From NCBI RefSeq assembly GCF_016863275.1, contig NZ_BOOO01000002.1:186001-250000 (forward strand): a stretch of 64,000 nt of DNA, written 5' to 3'. The stretch comes from Planotetraspora mira. Its GTDB lineage: Bacteria; Actinomycetota; Actinomycetes; Streptosporangiales; Streptosporangiaceae. Made by a program: the position numbers and the translations under genes. Below, piece by piece: positions 63,002 through 64,000 of this stretch. Below the pieces are notes generated by a model, which made no database searches, was not told where the DNA came from, and saw only the letters and a list, made by a program, of their open reading frames with translations. Within the stretch, counting starts at the first letter, position 1; each line of letters begins with the position of its first letter.

Positions 63002-63949
63002 GGCAGCGATGACCTGGACGGCGCGTTCCAGGGCGTACGCCGGGTCCGTGCCGGCGCCCTTGACCTGCTCGTCGGCCGACGCGACCGCCTGCATGGCGAT
63101 GGAGATGCCCTCCGGCCCCCATCCGCTGAGCTGGCGCTTGACCCTGTCGATCTTCCAGGGGGGCATCCCGACGTGGCCGGCGAGCTGAGCTCCGCGCAGG
63201 TTTCGCGGCGCGCCCCCCACCTTCGCAAGTGAGCGGAGGCCCCCCGCGAGGGCACTGACGATCAGCACCGGCGCCACCCCGGTGGCCACTGCCCAGCGGA
63301 GCTGTTCGAGCGCCTCGCCGAGCCGTCCCTCGACGGCGAGATCGGAGATGGCGAATCCGGTGACCTCGGCCCGGCCACGGTGGTAGCGGGCGACCGCGGC
63401 CTCGTCGATGTTCTTCCCCGAGGTGTCGAACGCCAGCTGGCCGCAGGCGGCGGCCAGCTCGCGGAGGTCACTGCCCACCGCGTCGAGCAACGCCTGGGCC
63501 GCGGCGGGGGCGATCGTCCGGCCGTGCCGCCTGACCTCGGCCTTGATGAAGTCCAGCCGCTCCCCCGGCTTCGTCGGCTTGGCCACGGTGACGACCTCGG
63601 CGCCCGCCTTCTTGACGCCGTCGACGAGGGCCTTGCCCTTGACCCCGCCGGGGTGGGCCAGGATCAGGACGGTGTCGTCCGCCGGGTGAGCGGTGTACTT
63701 CACGATCTCGGCGATGACGTCCTTCTGGAGATCCTGAGCCGAGCGGATCACGACGACAGACCGGTCTTCGAACAGGGACGGCGAGGCGAGCCGGGTCAGC
63801 TCCCCGATCTCGACCTTCCCTCCCACGAGGTCGTGCACCTCCGCCTCCGGGTCGGTCCCGCGCACCGCCGACACGATCGACCCGACGGCGCGGTCCACGA
63901 GGAACTCCTCGTCGCCGACGACAAGGGTCACGGGAGCTGGGTTCGCCAT
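62984..63949 (-). CDS. holA: DNA polymerase III delta subunit
   Basis: 321 residues from ATG 63949 (ATGs at 63961 and further upstream are also in frame). PVTLVVGDEEFLVDRAVGSI, PSLFEDRSVVVIRSAQDLQK, KLDFIKAEVRRHGR-like and LAAACGQLAFDTSGKNIDEA, AISDLAVEGRLGEALEQLRW match the clamp-loader delta subunit, which opens the beta clamp. In many actinobacteria holA is adjacent to rpsT; here about 9 kb of transport genes lies between them. Confidence 0.93.
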   Translation of the reverse strand: MANPAPVTLVVGDEEFLVDRAVGSIVSAVRGTDPEAEVHDLVGGKVEIGELTRLASPSLFEDRSVVVIRSAQDLQKDVIAEIVKYTAHPADDTVLILAHPGGVKGKALVDGVKKAGAEVVTVAKPTKPGERLDFIKAEVRRHGRTIAPAAAQALLDAVGSDLRELAAACGQLAFDTSGKNIDEAAVARYHRGRAEVTGFAISDLAVEGRLGEALEQLRWAVATGVAPVLIVSALAGGLRSLAKVGGAPRNLRGAQLAGHVGMPPWKIDRVKRQLSGWGPEGISIAMQAVASADEQVKGAGTDPAYALERAVQVIAASRTGR

Positions 63950-64000
63950 GTCTGGCAGCATGCCACGCCGCGCCGGGTGTGGCACATCCGCCGGCGTATG

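Overview
The window is high-GC DNA with actinobacterial gene content and frequent GTG starts. Start/stop overlaps of the GTGA/ATGA type are common. The gene order holA ... rpsT - lepA - hemW - DUF3097 - hrcA - dnaJ - rsmE - HIT - phoH - ybeY - CNNM - cytidine-deaminase-like - era is the classical actinobacterial arrangement. Protein style (DUF222 HNH protein, DUF3097, DUF2630, DDAH-RocD pair) suggests a filamentous member of the Streptosporangiales; that is inference and I cannot fix a genus. I saw no rRNA, tRNA, phage, insertion sequence or CRISPR.

Layout. 1-2.9 kb: a cut LysR regulator and a DrrAB-type exporter divergent from a TetR regulator. 2.9-5.6 kb: an Lrp regulator with the arginine/ornithine pair ddaH-rocD. 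5.9-13.4 kb: a DUF222/HNH protein with a 15-bp coding repeat, a low-complexity gap, a secreted alpha/beta hydrolase, a PhoD-like phosphatase and a MarR regulator. 13.4-17.1 kb: an amide-use locus (cytoplasmic-looking AmiC-type binding protein, APC permease, formamidase). 17.2-20.4 kb: oxidoreductase, epimerase-like protein, YrdB and a TetR regulator with two clear operators. 20.4-20.9 kb: an array of 53-bp units in two opposed arms. 20.9-23.2 kb: leuA behind a leucine-rich leader peptide, and DUF2630. 24.5-31.2 kb: urease operon ureABCFGD plus a membrane protein, facing an orphan urtE whose own operon has been reduced to scraps of urtA and urtD. 31.4-33.7 kb: a frameshifted secreted DNRLRE/LamG protein. 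34-46 kb: the era-to-hemW housekeeping cluster, interrupted by an ECF-type sigma factor and a PT-rich membrane protein. 46.2-53.6 kb: chitinase, MOSC protein, a DUF1453/two-component operon, lepA and a membrane-anchored GH18-like protein. 53.7-64 kb: rpsT, a four-gene FtsX-type ABC system, an MFS/MarR pair and holA.

How genes work together. Nitrogen scavenging is prominent: ddaH/rocD for arginine derivatives, formamidase with its permease, and urease. The dedicated urea ABC importer has apparently been lost by deletion, leaving only a UrtE with a damaged signature motif. Heat-shock control is visible as a CIRCE site in front of hrcA-dnaJ. Leucine synthesis appears to be controlled by ribosome-mediated attenuation.

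The most unusual feature is at gene ends. A 53-bp repeat unit, starting GTGATCATGCAC, forms a ten-unit, two-armed array between TetR and leuA (exact 53-bp period in each arm). It reappears as about one and a half units between the DUF3097 gene and hemW, and in both places the first GTGATC supplies the TGA stop codon of the upstream gene. Other, unrelated short tandem repeats (10, 11, 11, 13, 21 and about 28 bp) sit in or at the edge of six further convergent junctions, several again including the stop codon.
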